Source: Lepidodermella squamata
Lineage: Eukaryota > Gastrotricha
Length of the DNA stretch: 64,000 nucleotides
NCBI GenBank assembly: GCA_047495785.1
Contig: JBLDXI010000032.1
Coordinates: 372,001-436,000, forward strand
Direction: 5' to 3'
Part shown: piece by piece, positions 11,294 through 24,388 of the stretch
Layout of the letters: each line of letters starts with the position of its first letter
How positions within the stretch are numbered: the stretch's first letter is position 1
The notes under the pieces: model-generated
The model's database searches: none
The model's input: only the letters and a program-made list of their open reading frames with translations
Told to the model about the DNA's origin: nothing
Made by a program: the position numbers and the translations under genes

Positions 11294-12698
11294 ATGAGTG
11301 ACTACGACTATCCGTATTATTATGAAGAGGATAAAATGTAAGAGATCCGTGATACATGAATTTAAATCTTTAAACTTATAATTTTTCTCACAGGGGCATG
11401 ACTGTGACATCAGGCTCAATCTGCTTGGAGAAAGACAACCAAAACCTGATTGGAATTAGTATCGGAGGTGGTGCTCCTTATTGCCCTTGCATTTATATTG
11501 TTCAAATTTTCGACAACACTCCTGCTGCAAAGGATGCTACCTTGGCTGCTGGTGATGAAATTGTGTCTGTCAACGCACAATCAGTTAAGGGGAAAACAAA
11601 AGTCGAAGTAGCCCGACTTATTCAGTCAATCAAGGTAAGTACTTTGCCAAAAATTTAGATATTGGACTGAAATTTCCTTTTTAGGGCAAAGTGACTATTA
11701 ACTTCAACAAGCTTCACGCTGATCCAAAACAGGGCAAAAGCCTGGATATCATTTTGAAGAAAGTGAAGCATTTGGTCGTTGAAAACATGAGCGCCAGCAC
11801 AGCGGATACCCTAGGCCTAAGCCGAGCTATTCTGTGTAACGACAGTATGGTGAAAAAACTTGAGGAGCTCGAAAAGACAGCTCTGACCTACCGGTTAGTA
11901 ATTTCTAGTAGCAATGATCTAGTTTATGTAATCGGATATTTACTCTAAAGCGGTCTTGTCTTCCACTGCAATGCCCTCCTGAAACAAATGCATCATGTAT
12001 CAAAAGTGCATCGTGCTATGGGGGATGTTTTTACCGAAATCGGCTGCAGAGACCCTCATCCGAGTGCTTGTGAGGCGTTCACTCGATTCGGCGAGAGTCA
12101 TCGCAATTTGGAGAAGCACGGCCTGGAGCTTTTCAAGGACATGCGACCACTACTGCAAGATCTCAAAACATTCCTGTTTCAAGCCGTTCCTGACACACGC
12201 CTTACTGTGAAGAAGTATCTCGATGCTAAGTTTGAATATCTTTCCTATTGTCTGAAAGTGAAAGAGATGGACGACGAGGAATACAGTTATGCAGCCCTTC
12301 AGGAACCGCTGTACCGAGTCGAAACTGGAAATTATGAATACCGCTTAGTTCTTCGGTGCCGTCAAGACGCAAGGGCTCGGTTTGCTAAAATGAGGAGCGA
12401 TGTGTTAGTCAAATTAGAGCTCTTGGACCAGAAGCACGTGCAAGACGTCGTTTTGCGTCTGCAAACCTTTGTCAAGTCGATGCATGCTTATTCAGTGAAG
12501 TGCTACCAGTCAATGGAACAGACCCAGGTTTTCCCAATTGAGGTCTCACTCAGCCAACAGACTTTCAATTATGGCTATAACGAGCGCATAAACGACGGTG
12601 TCGATGATGACGCTCCGCTATCTTCAGCTTCCAGTTCAGCCTCAAAAAGTCAAAGCCGCCGCGAAGACGACGACAAGCTCATCGATGTGCAACCTTAA
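11294..12698 (+). CDS. PICK1: PICK1, PDZ and BAR domain protein
   Basis: Peripheral membrane scaffold that binds C-terminal PDZ ligands (in other animals PKC-alpha, AMPA receptors) and curves membranes through its BAR domain. Exons 11294-11337, 11394-11634, 11685-11893 and 11951-12698 join to 413 aa; human PICK1 is 415. The PDZ domain holds NLIGISIGGGAPYCPCIYIV and AAGDEIVSVNAQSVKGKTKVEVARLIQ. The linker NKLHADPKQGKSLDIILKKVKH and the BAR domain, with KKYLDAKFEYLSYCLKVKEM and YEYRLVLRCRQDARARFAKM, are almost colinear with vertebrate PICK1. The acidic C-terminal tail ends in DVQP. The last exon carries most of the BAR domain. An additional 5' UTR intron lies upstream. Confidence 0.96.
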
Positions 12699-13066
12699 AG
12701 ACTAACGATTATTTTCTCGGGATCATGCGCAATTTGCTATTATTATTATTATTTCTGAAAAGTCTCGCAATTATCTCTAAGATGTCTTTTCCTCTGTGAA
12801 ATTCTGGTTTTTGTAATACCGAAGATCTGCTTTAAAAACTTTGTAGTCGATCCATGACACTATGTAACATGAAAATAGTCACTAATTCAAGGTGTTGTCG
12901 ACCTGTGAGCTATAATAATTTTTCAGTCTCAAGTTCATTGTTAAAGGTGATGGGAATTTATTTGCCTGCCGCATGATATCTTTTATTTTAATACCGATAT
13001 TTGGCGTTAATGTTCAATAATGAAGGTATAATTTGAATTTTTCTTAGGGGTTTTACTGTTGAAAAC
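12699..13066 (+). other. PICK1 3' UTR and macroH2A upstream region
   Basis: AT-rich spacer without a supported gene. It ends with a 3' splice site (tttttcttag) about 22 nt before the macroH2A ATG. Confidence 0.4.
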
Positions 13067-14985
<1,919 letters not shown>

Positions 14986-15833
14986 GTTCGCACTGCCGCG
15001 CGTTTTCAACAGTAACTTGAATATAATCGAAGACAACTGATAAATAATAATAACATTCTTATTTGTACTTCTCCATTCTATTTGCGTAAAAAAACGAAAA
15101 AAATTGTCTCGTTCGGCCGTTATCTTTTTTTCTGTTGAACTGCCACTTTTACGCGGGAATATCATGATGAAATAATCAATCACGCCGTGCGAATGAATAT
15201 GAACATATATATTGTGTATTATCAAAATTATGTAACATTTTTTGTTGTTGGTGTTTCATAAATGTAACCTACCGTGTTTTTATCATGAATTCGCACCGAG
15301 AAGTCAGATTTGGCTAGAAATCATCATATTGCTATAGAGTGAATCTAAATCCAGAGAAATTTACAATTATAAAATTCTATTGTGCGTTGAGAGAATCGTG
15401 AATTTATACCTGGGTCTAATTGTGCAAATGTTCAACCAGATTTGAACTATATGATGAAAAAATTGACGCTATTTAGAGAAAATATATATGATATACGTAT
15501 TTCTCAATTCAAGAGTGTGCATTTATTTGGGTGTTGTTGTTCGGCATTCATTTGAGAAAAAATAGAAATTATATTATGCTTTAAAATATGATGGTAATCA
15601 TAGTAATATAATCACACGGCGGGACAGTGATGTAATGCTCTCTTCAGTTTTTGGTGGCAACTTCTAATTCTTGCTCTCGTACAACAAGCGTGTACAACAG
15701 TCGTGAAATCAATGTGAAAACGTTATCATGAACCAATAATTACTTGCTCCTATTGTAATCTTATATGGCTGTTTATTGTACGCAAGATTGTAAAACGATA
15801 ATAAACGTGAAGTGTGTAGAAATTTCAATTTTT
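14986..15833. other. macroH2A 3' flank facing JMJD4
   Basis: AT-rich convergent intergenic stretch without a supported gene. AATAAA occurs on the plus strand at about 15800, far from the macroH2A stop. On the minus strand the JMJD4 stop codon lies inside an AATAAA. Confidence 0.35.
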
Positions 15834-17160
15834 TTATTTCAATTTGATTTTCGTCAACAAATCATTCGCCTGCGAAAGGACCTTTCCGTTATCTAAACCA
15901 GCTAAACTTTGGAATGAGCTGATATGATTTTCGATGAGAGATTTCAGGCTTATTAAGTCTATCAGCGAATGGCCAGCTGTTTCAGGGCCGGTTTGCGGGT
16001 CACTCTTCAGGATTTCCAAAATTTTAGTTTTATCAGGATTTGATAGGCCAATAGAGCTTAGGCGTTTGTTTCCTATAGTGCATATGAGATCGATGAACGT
16101 TTTCATTCCGCAGCCAGCCGACGATTCGACTATGCGTTCGATCTTGTCTGCCATGTCTTCCCCAGACAAGCCGAATCCGGCCAGTTCTGTCTCTGTTGCT
16201 CCCCATTCACTTACCAGACTTTTGAAACAATAAGACACATTGAACGCATTCAGCCAGTTATGATTGAGTGAGATTACATCCGTCTAATAATGGAAAATCA
16301 AGTCTGAAAAATGAAAGATATTACAAGGTCTACCTCATTTCTGACTTGATGGCCCCATTCGCTTGGAACGAAAAGAATTTCACCCGGATTCTGATTCAAA
16401 TCGAAAAAGCGAGCTCCAACCCGCAGAGCTATTTCAGCTAGTTTATCCATGTTATGCTCATGTTTTCCCCGAACTATTGGCTCTACTTTCTCGATTTCTC
16501 CAGGTTCGAAAAGGAGCCAACGCTTGACCCCGACTAAATTAGCAGACCACTTCAGAAATATCAGAATAAATAATTACCCAGAGAATCGCTTATCACAGCT
16601 TACGGAATAAGATTTTATGACATCCGTGTGTAAAGGCGTCCAGGTTCCAGCCGGACCTGCGTAAATGAACCGGAAATCATCTGAGCCGGAAGATTTTTCG
16701 TCCCAATATTCATTCATCCAATCAGATTGGAAGTAAATTGGAACTTCATATGGCTTGAATTCTGGGCAGTCTCTGCAAAAATTACTAATGAACGCCAAGG
16801 GAATATCTCGATAATTTACCTTTGAAAATGGAAATCTTTCATGTAAACACATTTCCCGGCTTGCCATTGGTCTAGGAATTCACTGAAACCCATCAAGCGG
16901 GAGCCTTCTGATCCGTAACTAACATTCGAAGCCGTACAATCGGTGACTGAAACATTTTTAAGGTGGCCGTATGTTTTTCTGAAATTCTCAATATTCACAG
17001 CCCCATTTTCTGCTGAGAAATGTATCCGCCCATTCCATGACCTGGTAATCCATTCTTCGAATAAACAAGGTTGGTTTGGTAATAGGTAGCGTTCTGCGAA
17101 CTCAGCATAACTTATTGGACTTGAGATTCGAGGTAAAGCATCAATAATTCTTGAGTTCAT
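15834..17160 (-). CDS. JMJD4: JMJD4, JmjC-domain lysyl hydroxylase
   Basis: 2-oxoglutarate/Fe(II) dioxygenase; the vertebrate protein hydroxylates a lysine of release factor eRF1. Coding exons on the minus strand: 17160-16820, 16772-16604, 16549-16334, 16283-15834, giving 391 aa. The family signature is clear: DFRFIYAGPAGTWTPLHTDVIKSYSWSANLVGVKRWLLF and NPGEILFVPSEWGHQVRN..ISLNHNWLNAFN. The iron ligands are about His162, Asp164 and His237, and all are present. The start is placed at 17160 (MNSRIID) because a 3' splice site (cacctag) lies 4 nt upstream. The in-frame ATG at 17190 precedes that site and would be removed. The ATG lies only 77 bp after the CMTR2 stop on the same strand. Confidence 0.92.
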
Positions 17161-17164
17161 AACT

Positions 17165-17207
17165 CTAGGTGAAAAAGACAGGACAGTCAAATCAATCGCA
17201 TTTTATT
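17165..17207 (-). promoter_or_regulatory. Intercistronic poly(A) signal plus 3' splice site (CMTR2/JMJD4)
   Basis: On the minus strand AATAAA at 17207-17202 is followed about 37 nt later by a pyrimidine tract and AG (17166-17165), then by agtt and the JMJD4 ATG. This spacing, between a stop codon and the next ATG only 77 bp apart, is the layout used for SL trans-splicing between operon genes. Confidence 0.7.
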
Positions 17208-17237
17208 GATTCAAATATTACGTTTATACTTAATATA

Positions 17238-20200
17238 TCACTCATTTTGTAATAAATGTAGAAAAGTATTATTAGCTTGAAAAATTGAGGCACGGAAAGC
17301 TCGATCACTGACAAGCAGCGACAGATCAACAATTTCAACAACACCCGAAGAGGCCGAGAATCGGTCTTTTCGAGCCGCATTTCTTAAAAGTTCAATCAAT
17401 AAATGGTCAAATTTAAGACTTTCACTCGACCAGGATACGCAAAACCAGCCACCTGTGAAAAGTTCAATCGACTGAAATTTCGTCAGCAAAATTCTTGCCA
17501 GACCGGCCAGGCATCGAGTGACAGGAGGAGGTAGACCGATTAAACTCAAATTTTCACCGGAATTGCACGATAAATCGGACAAAAACTCGATAAAATGACG
17601 TGTTAAGGTAGATGGCGAATCGCAGCTTAAATCGACGCATCTCGAATTAGGAAACTTGTCGATAGGAATCGGCCGATATAACGAAAGTGACGCAAGTTTC
17701 GAGGGTGAGCAAAATAACGAATTCGAAACTTCAGCCCAGGTGGATGGAATTTTTCCATCGACAGTCACTAGGGACGAAGCTTGGAAATCTGACTCGCAAA
17801 CAATTTTTACAGGGCCTTCGAGTGAGAGTTCTACGCATCTTTTCGTGTTAAATAGACTCATACTATAATGGTTTTGTGAACTGAAGAACTTTTTACAATC
17901 CGATAATCGATATAGAGGTGCACAGGCTTTTTCAATAAAATACTGTTCAGCATCCCAACGAGCGGCTGTTATTTGATTATACATCCGAAATTGCTCTTTC
18001 GGCCTCAGATCTTCAAATGCTGATATATTCCGCTCTATCGCCTCGGTTTGGAGCCGTGAAAAATACTTGGCGCATTCGAGAAGCTCGTTTTTCAAAAAAT
18101 TCACTGGTAATTCCCAGGTTACAGGTTTCCTGTTTCTCAAACCCATCAGCAAATTTTCGACTAAATCAGCATCAAACGAATAATTAAGGCAGACGTAATA
18201 GACCTCGGAATTTCCAGGCTTTGACGCAGCTGGTTTGTAAGCGTGGATTTTTTCGAACATTTTTTTCAACAAAAATACAAGGTTAGCCGTTTCGGTTTCG
18301 AACATGGTGAACAGTTTGATGACAAAATTTCCACCCGGTCGCAGGAGACCAGCAGCAGTTACAACCTCGGCGTAGTGGAGCAATGAAAGAGTTGCTTCCT
18401 GATTGCCAGGGTCTGTTTGACAGTCGATGGCGCCGTCAGCTGTCACGAGATCAACTTTACGCTGGCCAATTTTCCGCCAGAAATCGACGACATTGTCCGC
18501 GATCAAAATATCGCCGGTGTTATCGGCGCCGAATAACCAGTTTTGCGGACGAATAGCTATCATTTGGTCGTCAAAAATAGCCTCGTTACGCTTTGAAAGC
18601 TCGTGATATGGGTTTAGAGTGTTGGCGAACCATTGCCAGGTATACGGTTGCTGACCTAGAAGCAAAAGAATAAAATTGATAGCATAATACATAATTTTGT
18701 TGGGTTATTGTTATAACACGGTGTAGTCTCTATATTAAAGTAAAAGAGGCTTTAACACGGGCCGAGCAGCAAGTGAGTGATTAATTTCTAGTATTTCTAA
18801 TTGTCACGTCGACACTCGATTGAACCCTGAGAACACCCGCCAGCTAATGAACTGGGCTATAAACATGTTCTACGGTTGGAGAAGATCGAGAAACAACGCT
18901 GTAATTTCGGGCGAATTCATATAGGGCGATTGTCTTTCAACTAGGGAATTTCACGTCGAGAACAAGGCCTTGACAACGTGCATTTCGTGCCGGGGGCTCT
19001 ACCTGCTACTGGGCACCATCAGAGGACCTTCCGGACCTTTGAAATAAAACGACTTCATCAATTGCACAATGAAACAATGACCAAATTTTCATAATCTTTT
19101 CATCGTTCTTCTAGTACTCTCGTTCTAGTTTTTACTCGTGATTATAAGTCATTTGTTCGTTTGTAGCTAGCAGATAGGAACAAATAGCTGACTTGAATAC
19201 TGCGAACGTACATCAGTAACAAGCTAACAATAAGAAATCCACATGAACGCAGAAATGCTGGCTACTCAGTTAACGAAGTTATTCTAGGAGATCAACAGGA
19301 GATCAACATCATCGATCAAGGTTTTACTGGCTTACATCCAGACGATTTTGGCCTCACGAGCCAAGTTTTACAACCTCTTTTAGCAAAATTGCCAAAGAGA
19401 TTGAACCGATGTGTGCAAATTCAAAAATTGCACATTAACAACTACACTTTTCAGGATAGCGGGCGTCACAGCCAATCAGAAGTTGAAGTGGAAGGCTGCA
19501 TTTGTCGTTATGGATGGCGTGCTGCATTGCCTCAAAGCATTGAGCAAAAACAAGCGGAACAGCTGTGCTGTTGTGCTGAATGAAATTCCCCAGCTTAACG
19601 AGAAGTTTCATTCTGAGAGCGGGCATCCGGGCGAAAGTGCAACGGTTGGCAAGTTTCGGGAAATATTCTACGAGGTTCTAGAGGAACTCGTATGTAAACT
19701 GGTGAAGGACTGCGCAATTTGTGCTCAAGATCGAGTTCTTCCTAAGCCTCCCATTATTGCCAAGGGCATTTGGTATCGAGTGCACATCGACCGAGATTTT
19801 CGAGTTACCCGATGATGGCGGGATTGCTATGGATCATGGGCGCCGAAATGAAGTAACAGCACTCAACGTTCTGCCCCATCAGCGCAATTTAACGCTAGAG
19901 AATCGTGAATCGTGGACGATCATTGTTGTACCTTAATCTGAGCGTTGGGGAAGTTGGGGAAGGAAGTTCTTTCTTCGGCAAAATACCTCAAAAAGACTGG
20001 CGAACGCGTCTTACAACTGTGGCACAAGATTCTGAGCAATTCTTTTCTATACAAAAGGCCAAAAAATATGCTAGAATCCGCCAGAAGCGCACGGTCGGTG
20101 CTCTACCATCGTTGTTCGACAAAATCCGGTCGCTCCCACCCAGTGCCCTGCGCTTTCTATACAACGGATGCGCACTTAATGGCTATACATACGGAGTCGA

Positions 20201-20934
20201 ATTTGGGGTCTCTTCGCAAGCAGCAAAGACTTTCAAGGCCACGCTCGCTTTGCGAAAAGGTGCCTTCGGATGACGACAAAGACGAAACACAGCCTTCTGC
20301 TGCATGACTTCTCCCTGCTACCACCAAAAATTGGCAACAAAACCAATTCAAATCAACGCTTCTATATGTTAATTTCAACTTCAAGGTGAATTTAGATTTT
20401 TAGGATTATTAAACCAGGTAGGAAGGGAATTTATGAAAGGCGGAGGCCGACATTTCACACACCTGTAATCATGAAAAATAGTCATCGCCTACCTAGCAAT
20501 GAATCAAGCCGATGATTAGTTGCCGATATGAAAGCACCAGGCGCTTCGCATAAATGAACCGATGTGAATTCGGTGCAGTTATCGAAGGTGACCAGCTCCG
20601 GGAAACGTGCCAGGATGTCGTAGAACTTGAGCCACGCCCGAGTTGTGACCTCCGCTCCGAAGTAACGAACCAGCGTTTTCGACAATGAGCTGAACAAATG
20701 CATTGCCTCCGTGTGGGAGTGCCAGTCATGTCGCATTTTGGTCCCATCCGAATATTTCCCCAATCTGCCCTTGACACCGTTCAATTTCTCTCGAAGTGAC
20801 GCAAATTCTGGAGCGATTTTCAACCAGGCTGGGCATGTTTCTTCATTCAACTTCCACTCGTTAGTAGCATCTTTCTTCGGATATGAGAAAATTCGCGTGA
20901 AGTAGAAGTCAGTGCACAACTCCATTGATAACAT
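17238..20934 (-). CDS. CMTR2: CMTR2, cap-specific 2'-O-methyltransferase 2
   Basis: Methylates the ribose of the second transcribed nucleotide of capped mRNA (cap2). Two coding exons on the minus strand, 20934-20493 and 18655-17238, join in phase 1 to 619 aa; the human protein is about 770, so the C-terminal part is shorter. The first exon ends SVHLCEAPGAFISATNHRL. The second continues YTWQWFANTLNPYHE, WLFGADNTGDI, VDLVTADGAIDCQ, GGNFVIKLFTMFE and KPGNSEVYYVCLNY, giving the Rossmann fold and the catalytic Asp, Lys and Glu of the K-D-K-E set. The 1837-nt intron is unusually long here and contains an integrase relic on the opposite strand. A 3' splice site lies 5 nt before the ATG, itself about 45 nt after an AATAAA. 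Confidence 0.94.
19411..20306 (+). mobile_element. Degenerate integrase relic inside the CMTR2 intron
   Basis: A plus-strand frame at 19411-19815 contains an H2C2 zinc-binding module, HSESGH(P)G..FYEVLEELVCKLVKDCAICAQ (from about 19609), followed by KPPIIAKGIWYRVHID, the usual lead into an rve integrase core. The frame then breaks; fragments in other frames run to about 20306 without a recognisable core. This looks like an old retrotransposon or Ginger-type integrase copy. No terminal repeats were found by eye, so the limits are approximate. Confidence 0.55.
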
Positions 20935-20939
20935 GAAAT

Positions 20940-20988
20940 CTAATAAAACAACTCCACCTTAAATGGCAAGTTAATTTCCGTTTTTATT
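20940..20988 (-). promoter_or_regulatory. Intercistronic poly(A) signal plus 3' splice site (SDF2/CMTR2)
   Basis: On the minus strand AATAAA (20988-20983) is followed by TTTAAGGTGGAGTTG, a U-rich stretch and AG (20941-20940), then by atttc and the CMTR2 ATG. The pattern matches the CMTR2/JMJD4 gap. Confidence 0.6.
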
Positions 20989-21302
20989 TGGTCTCTTCAG
21001 ATTTTTCATCAACTTATATTATAGAGATGGCTAAAAACAAAAATTCTTTGTCCATTTTTAGCAGTATTCATACATTTTTTGAAACACAGGAATGGAGCCC
21101 TCGAGAAAAAACAAACAAAATTTTCCGCTATAATATAATATTGTATACTGAAACACAGCCTTGATTTTTCCGATGGCTTGAAAAGCAGGTTTTTCCGCTT
21201 TTGCTGGAGCAAACAGAGATAGATTATTGATCATCACACAAACCAACGTTTCGAACACCGAAGAATAGATTATAACGCGAGGAATACAAAAACTACTCTG
21301 AT
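20989..21302 (-). other. SDF2 3' UTR
   Basis: AT-rich 314-bp stretch between the SDF2 stop codon and the AATAAA before CMTR2. No coding frame is supported. Confidence 0.5.
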
Positions 21303-22127
21303 TTAAAGTTCGTCGTGATCCTCTTTCGACTTTTTGTTCAGCGAACTGGCACTGCTAACGAAAATACCCTCAGCCGCCTGCCACAGAGCTTTGTCAGTCG
21401 CAGCCGGTGTCGCCGTTATTTCATATTGGCCGGCAATCGGGCGTTGGTAACGTTCGCCACTAGCTTGGAGGTAAGACCCGGTAGGGATGTGCCTGAATTT
21501 CACCTGAGATGCGCGTCGCCAGTGCTTATCACTGCTGGAAGGACAAACAACCATCCAATGGTCACCTAAATAGGCTAAAAAAATTAAGAATTAATGCTCA
21601 TTTTCTTGAACTAACCTTCATCGCCAAGGCCATTATCACCAAAACAACTGACTTCTTGAGCGTTACTCGAAAGAGGAGCAGCGAACAAATGAGAGTGTAG
21701 ATTTTTCTTCGTTGTCAAATGAAAGAGACGAATAGTTTCACCGCATGCGATGGGTTCACCACGATTGCATTGAGATCCTGTTTTGCCTTTAACTTGCCAG
21801 TAGCTGTTATGATCGTCGGCACCGGATACGCCCGTAATTGATTGTTGGCCAGACCCTGAGCCATAACGCACGTCGTGCGAATGTAATCTGACCTGAACAT
21901 GAAACCGAATTCAATAAAAATTCAATATGACAATGGGTCGAATTACTAACGTCATATTTTATATTTTTGAGCTTTAGAGTAGATCCACAAGTTATGAAAT
22001 CATACTCCCGAGAACAGAGACAAGACGAAACTGAAAATATCAAATACAATAAATAAATAACGTAACCATCAATTGGATCAGTGAACCTACCAAATAGCAA
22101 GCTCAGAAGGGAAGCTGCGATAATCAT
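21303..22127 (-). CDS. SDF2: SDF2-type ER protein with MIR domains and HDEL end
   Basis: ER-lumen MIR-domain protein; in other animals SDF2/SDF2L1 works with ERdj3 and BiP on unfolded proteins. Minus-strand exons 22127-22091, 22030-21951, 21892-21616 and 21565-21303 join to 218 aa (human SDF2 211). The first exon is a signal peptide (MIIAASLLSLLFG). MIR repeats follow: ITCGSTLKLKN..VRLHSHDVRYGSGSGQQSITG, then GETIRLFHLTTKKNLHSHLF, then QVKFRHIPTGSYLQASG. The protein ends KEDHDEL, an ER-retrieval signal. It is the second gene of the minus-strand cluster; its ATG is about 150 bp after the YIPF stop, with a 3' splice site (ttatatag) 20 nt before it. Confidence 0.93.
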
Positions 22128-22279
22128 TATGGCAGTTGTAACAAGATCTATATAAAATACGGCTTATTTCAGCATCATAAATTATTTAATATGTTAAGAA
22201 AATGCAGTCACCAAAAAAGATACCGATCATATATTAGTTTCATCACAAGATTCAAGCACATCACTACACTTGATGATTT

Positions 22280-23101
22280 TTACGCCGCAGTATTATTTCC
22301 AGCGGCTGCTGTAACTGCAAGTGTGGTCATGTTACCAGCACCCACTGTTGTTTCGAGCGGGATATCATCTGATAAACCTGGGAGAGTGTGACCCATGACT
22401 AGGTATTGCAGCGCAACGACAAAGCCGAGTTGGATGACGCACAAATAAACGGATGCAGCTAAGAATCGAAGCTTATTTGGGACGAGGAACCACAAGTCAT
22501 GAGCCAAGAACAGTGACGTGAATATTGCTGCTATTATGAGAAAGGTCCATCGAGCAGCGGCCCAGGGCAATATGCAGAGTAGGATAGCGGGTACGAAAGG
22601 CACAAGTGAATATCCGAAGAGCGATAAGATATGGCCCGTGTTGTTCGAGTTAGATGATCCAGACGGCAGGCCAATAGGTATAAACTTCTGTCCGGTAGTG
22701 GCGATAAAGATTCCCGTTAATGAGGCGATGGCATTGGCGATAGAGATAGCTAAACTGATACCGATGCGGGAGAAGTCTTGCCTCATCATTGGATCCAGAA
22801 AGCGATCACCAATATCAGAACACATCACACTAGCTAGCCAAACAGTAACGAAAATCCAAACAGGCCCTGCCATGTCAGGAAACGGTTCCAAATCCAAAAC
22901 GGTAAAAGCCGCATTCGGCCGGAACAGAAAGACGCGACGAATTCTGTTCAGGACTGTGGCACTCGATACGTTGAAGTAGTACTGATAGAAACTGAGGGAC
23001 AAAAATGAGGCTTTGTTTGACTCGGTTGTCGATTGATCGTTGGGATCATTCATCGATCCCTCAACGCCGTCATCAAGCATCATTGGCTGAGTTTCAGACA
23101 T
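22280..23101 (-). CDS. YIPF1/2-like Yip1-domain membrane protein
   Basis: Golgi multi-spanning protein of the Yip1 family, whose members bind Rab GTPases and act in ER-Golgi traffic. One exon, 273 aa, from ATG at 23101 (MSETQPMMLDDG). A 3' splice site (gtttacag) lies just upstream; frame extending to 23167 would read through it. Features: acidic/Ser-rich N-terminus; LSFYQYYFNVSSATVLNRIRRVF, typical of YIPF1/2 before the membrane part; PDMAGPVWIFVTVWLASVM; then five hydrophobic spans, including GYSLVPFVPAILLCILPWAAARW. Family assignment is good; whether YIPF1 or YIPF2 is not decidable. It is the first gene of the head-to-tail minus-strand cluster. Confidence 0.85.
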   Translation of the reverse strand: MSETQPMMLDDGVEGSMNDPNDQSTTESNKASFLSLSFYQYYFNVSSATVLNRIRRVFLFRPNAAFTVLDLEPFPDMAGPVWIFVTVWLASVMCSDIGDRFLDPMMRQDFSRIGISLAISIANAIASLTGIFIATTGQKFIPIGLPSGSSNSNNTGHILSLFGYSLVPFVPAILLCILPWAAARWTFLIIAAIFTSLFLAHDLWFLVPNKLRFLAASVYLCVIQLGFVVALQYLVMGHTLPGLSDDIPLETTVGAGNMTTLAVTAAAGNNTAA

Positions 23102-24388
23102 TGCAAAGTCTTCTAGACTGTAAACAAGAAATAGTTCTAAAGCAAAAAATATTGGAATGAGAAGCATCTACGACCGTCGGTTTCAAACTCGTGCTTAGAA
23201 GGACGCACTAGGTGAATAACAAATCATTGATGACTAGCAAGAAAGACTAGCAAAGACCATGAGTAATAAAATCACGCTTCGGAAACTTCAATTCCCAATT
23301 CGCTTTCCTTCAATTCATGCGGGTTCATATCACAAATGGATATGAGAATAGGTTGGTGACTATGCCATTCGAAATGGTACGATATTGATATATACACCTA
23401 CGCGAAACGCGAGCCTGAAATGGTTGAAGTCTGGCTGAAACTATAAACGGCGCGAGTCCAGAAAATTTCCCTCCGGCGTCGATACCGTTAACGCGCATAC
23501 TAAGGATACAAATGCTGAGAGTAAAGAGCAACCCAAGTCACATTTACAAGCATCGAAGACACGAGACACGCTCGTAGCCAGCTCGACATATTTCGACCAA
23601 GTCCACAATCGCTTCGTAAGAGCGAACGGTTAGATTAATGACCGATTCGTCGGCATGGTCCTGCATCTAAATTGTTCTTCGTAACGGATTCGCATCAGAG
23701 CGATATCAAAAGGAGAAGCAAGAAGACCAGACATCTTCGAATTGCGAAACACGAACACAGCTAACAGCTATCGAGCTCAACTCCTATTTCCTATCGCCGA
23801 ACTCTATTCGATACATCGAGCCGTTCAGGCAAATGGCGTTCTTTCAAGCAGCAATGGAATTTGGAGCCATATTCCAAGGCCTAGATCTGTGTTACAAGTG
23901 ACCGGCTCTTCCACCTGGTTGTACAGGTGAGACCGGTAGATGACGTGGTATTTTGTTCGATTTTTGCTGGAAAAATTCCAAAAATGCCACGTCGGTGCCC
24001 ATTTGATTTTGTCAATATTTTCTGATAAGACGTAATTTTGGTAAAACTGCATAGTTATATGAGTTTTCATGATTTTTCAAAATTTAGGACGCCATTTTTG
24101 TTTGCCTTGTTTCCTGCGCCATCGCGCTGTGTGCTGCGTTGTTGCATGCTACGATGTTTGGTTGTTTAGTTGTTGTCTGACGTTTGGCGCGGTAAACGTA
24201 ATCGAACAGGCATTTTGGCACTCCGCCTACAGGTTACAGGTTTAAGGTTTTCCCCAGTCAGCTATCTGGACAAGATTTGCAAATTTAGCGCTCTTGGTGC
24301 TGCTTTGAATTTGCCTTCGAGTTGCGAATTATCTGCTAACAATTTTAATGATTGTGTTATTTCCTTATTGTATAGAAGCATTATCATT
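23102..24388. other. Intergenic region between YIPF-like and RRM genes
   Basis: Divergent 1.3-kb stretch with no frame resembling a protein family. It should contain the promoters of the minus-strand cluster and of the first RRM gene. A 3' splice site (tattgtatag) lies about 13 nt before the ATG at 24389. Confidence 0.4.

Noticed and set aside
17161-17190. JMJD4 start at ATG 17190
   Set aside because: A 3' splice site lies between it and the ATG at 17160, so it is probably not in the mature mRNA.
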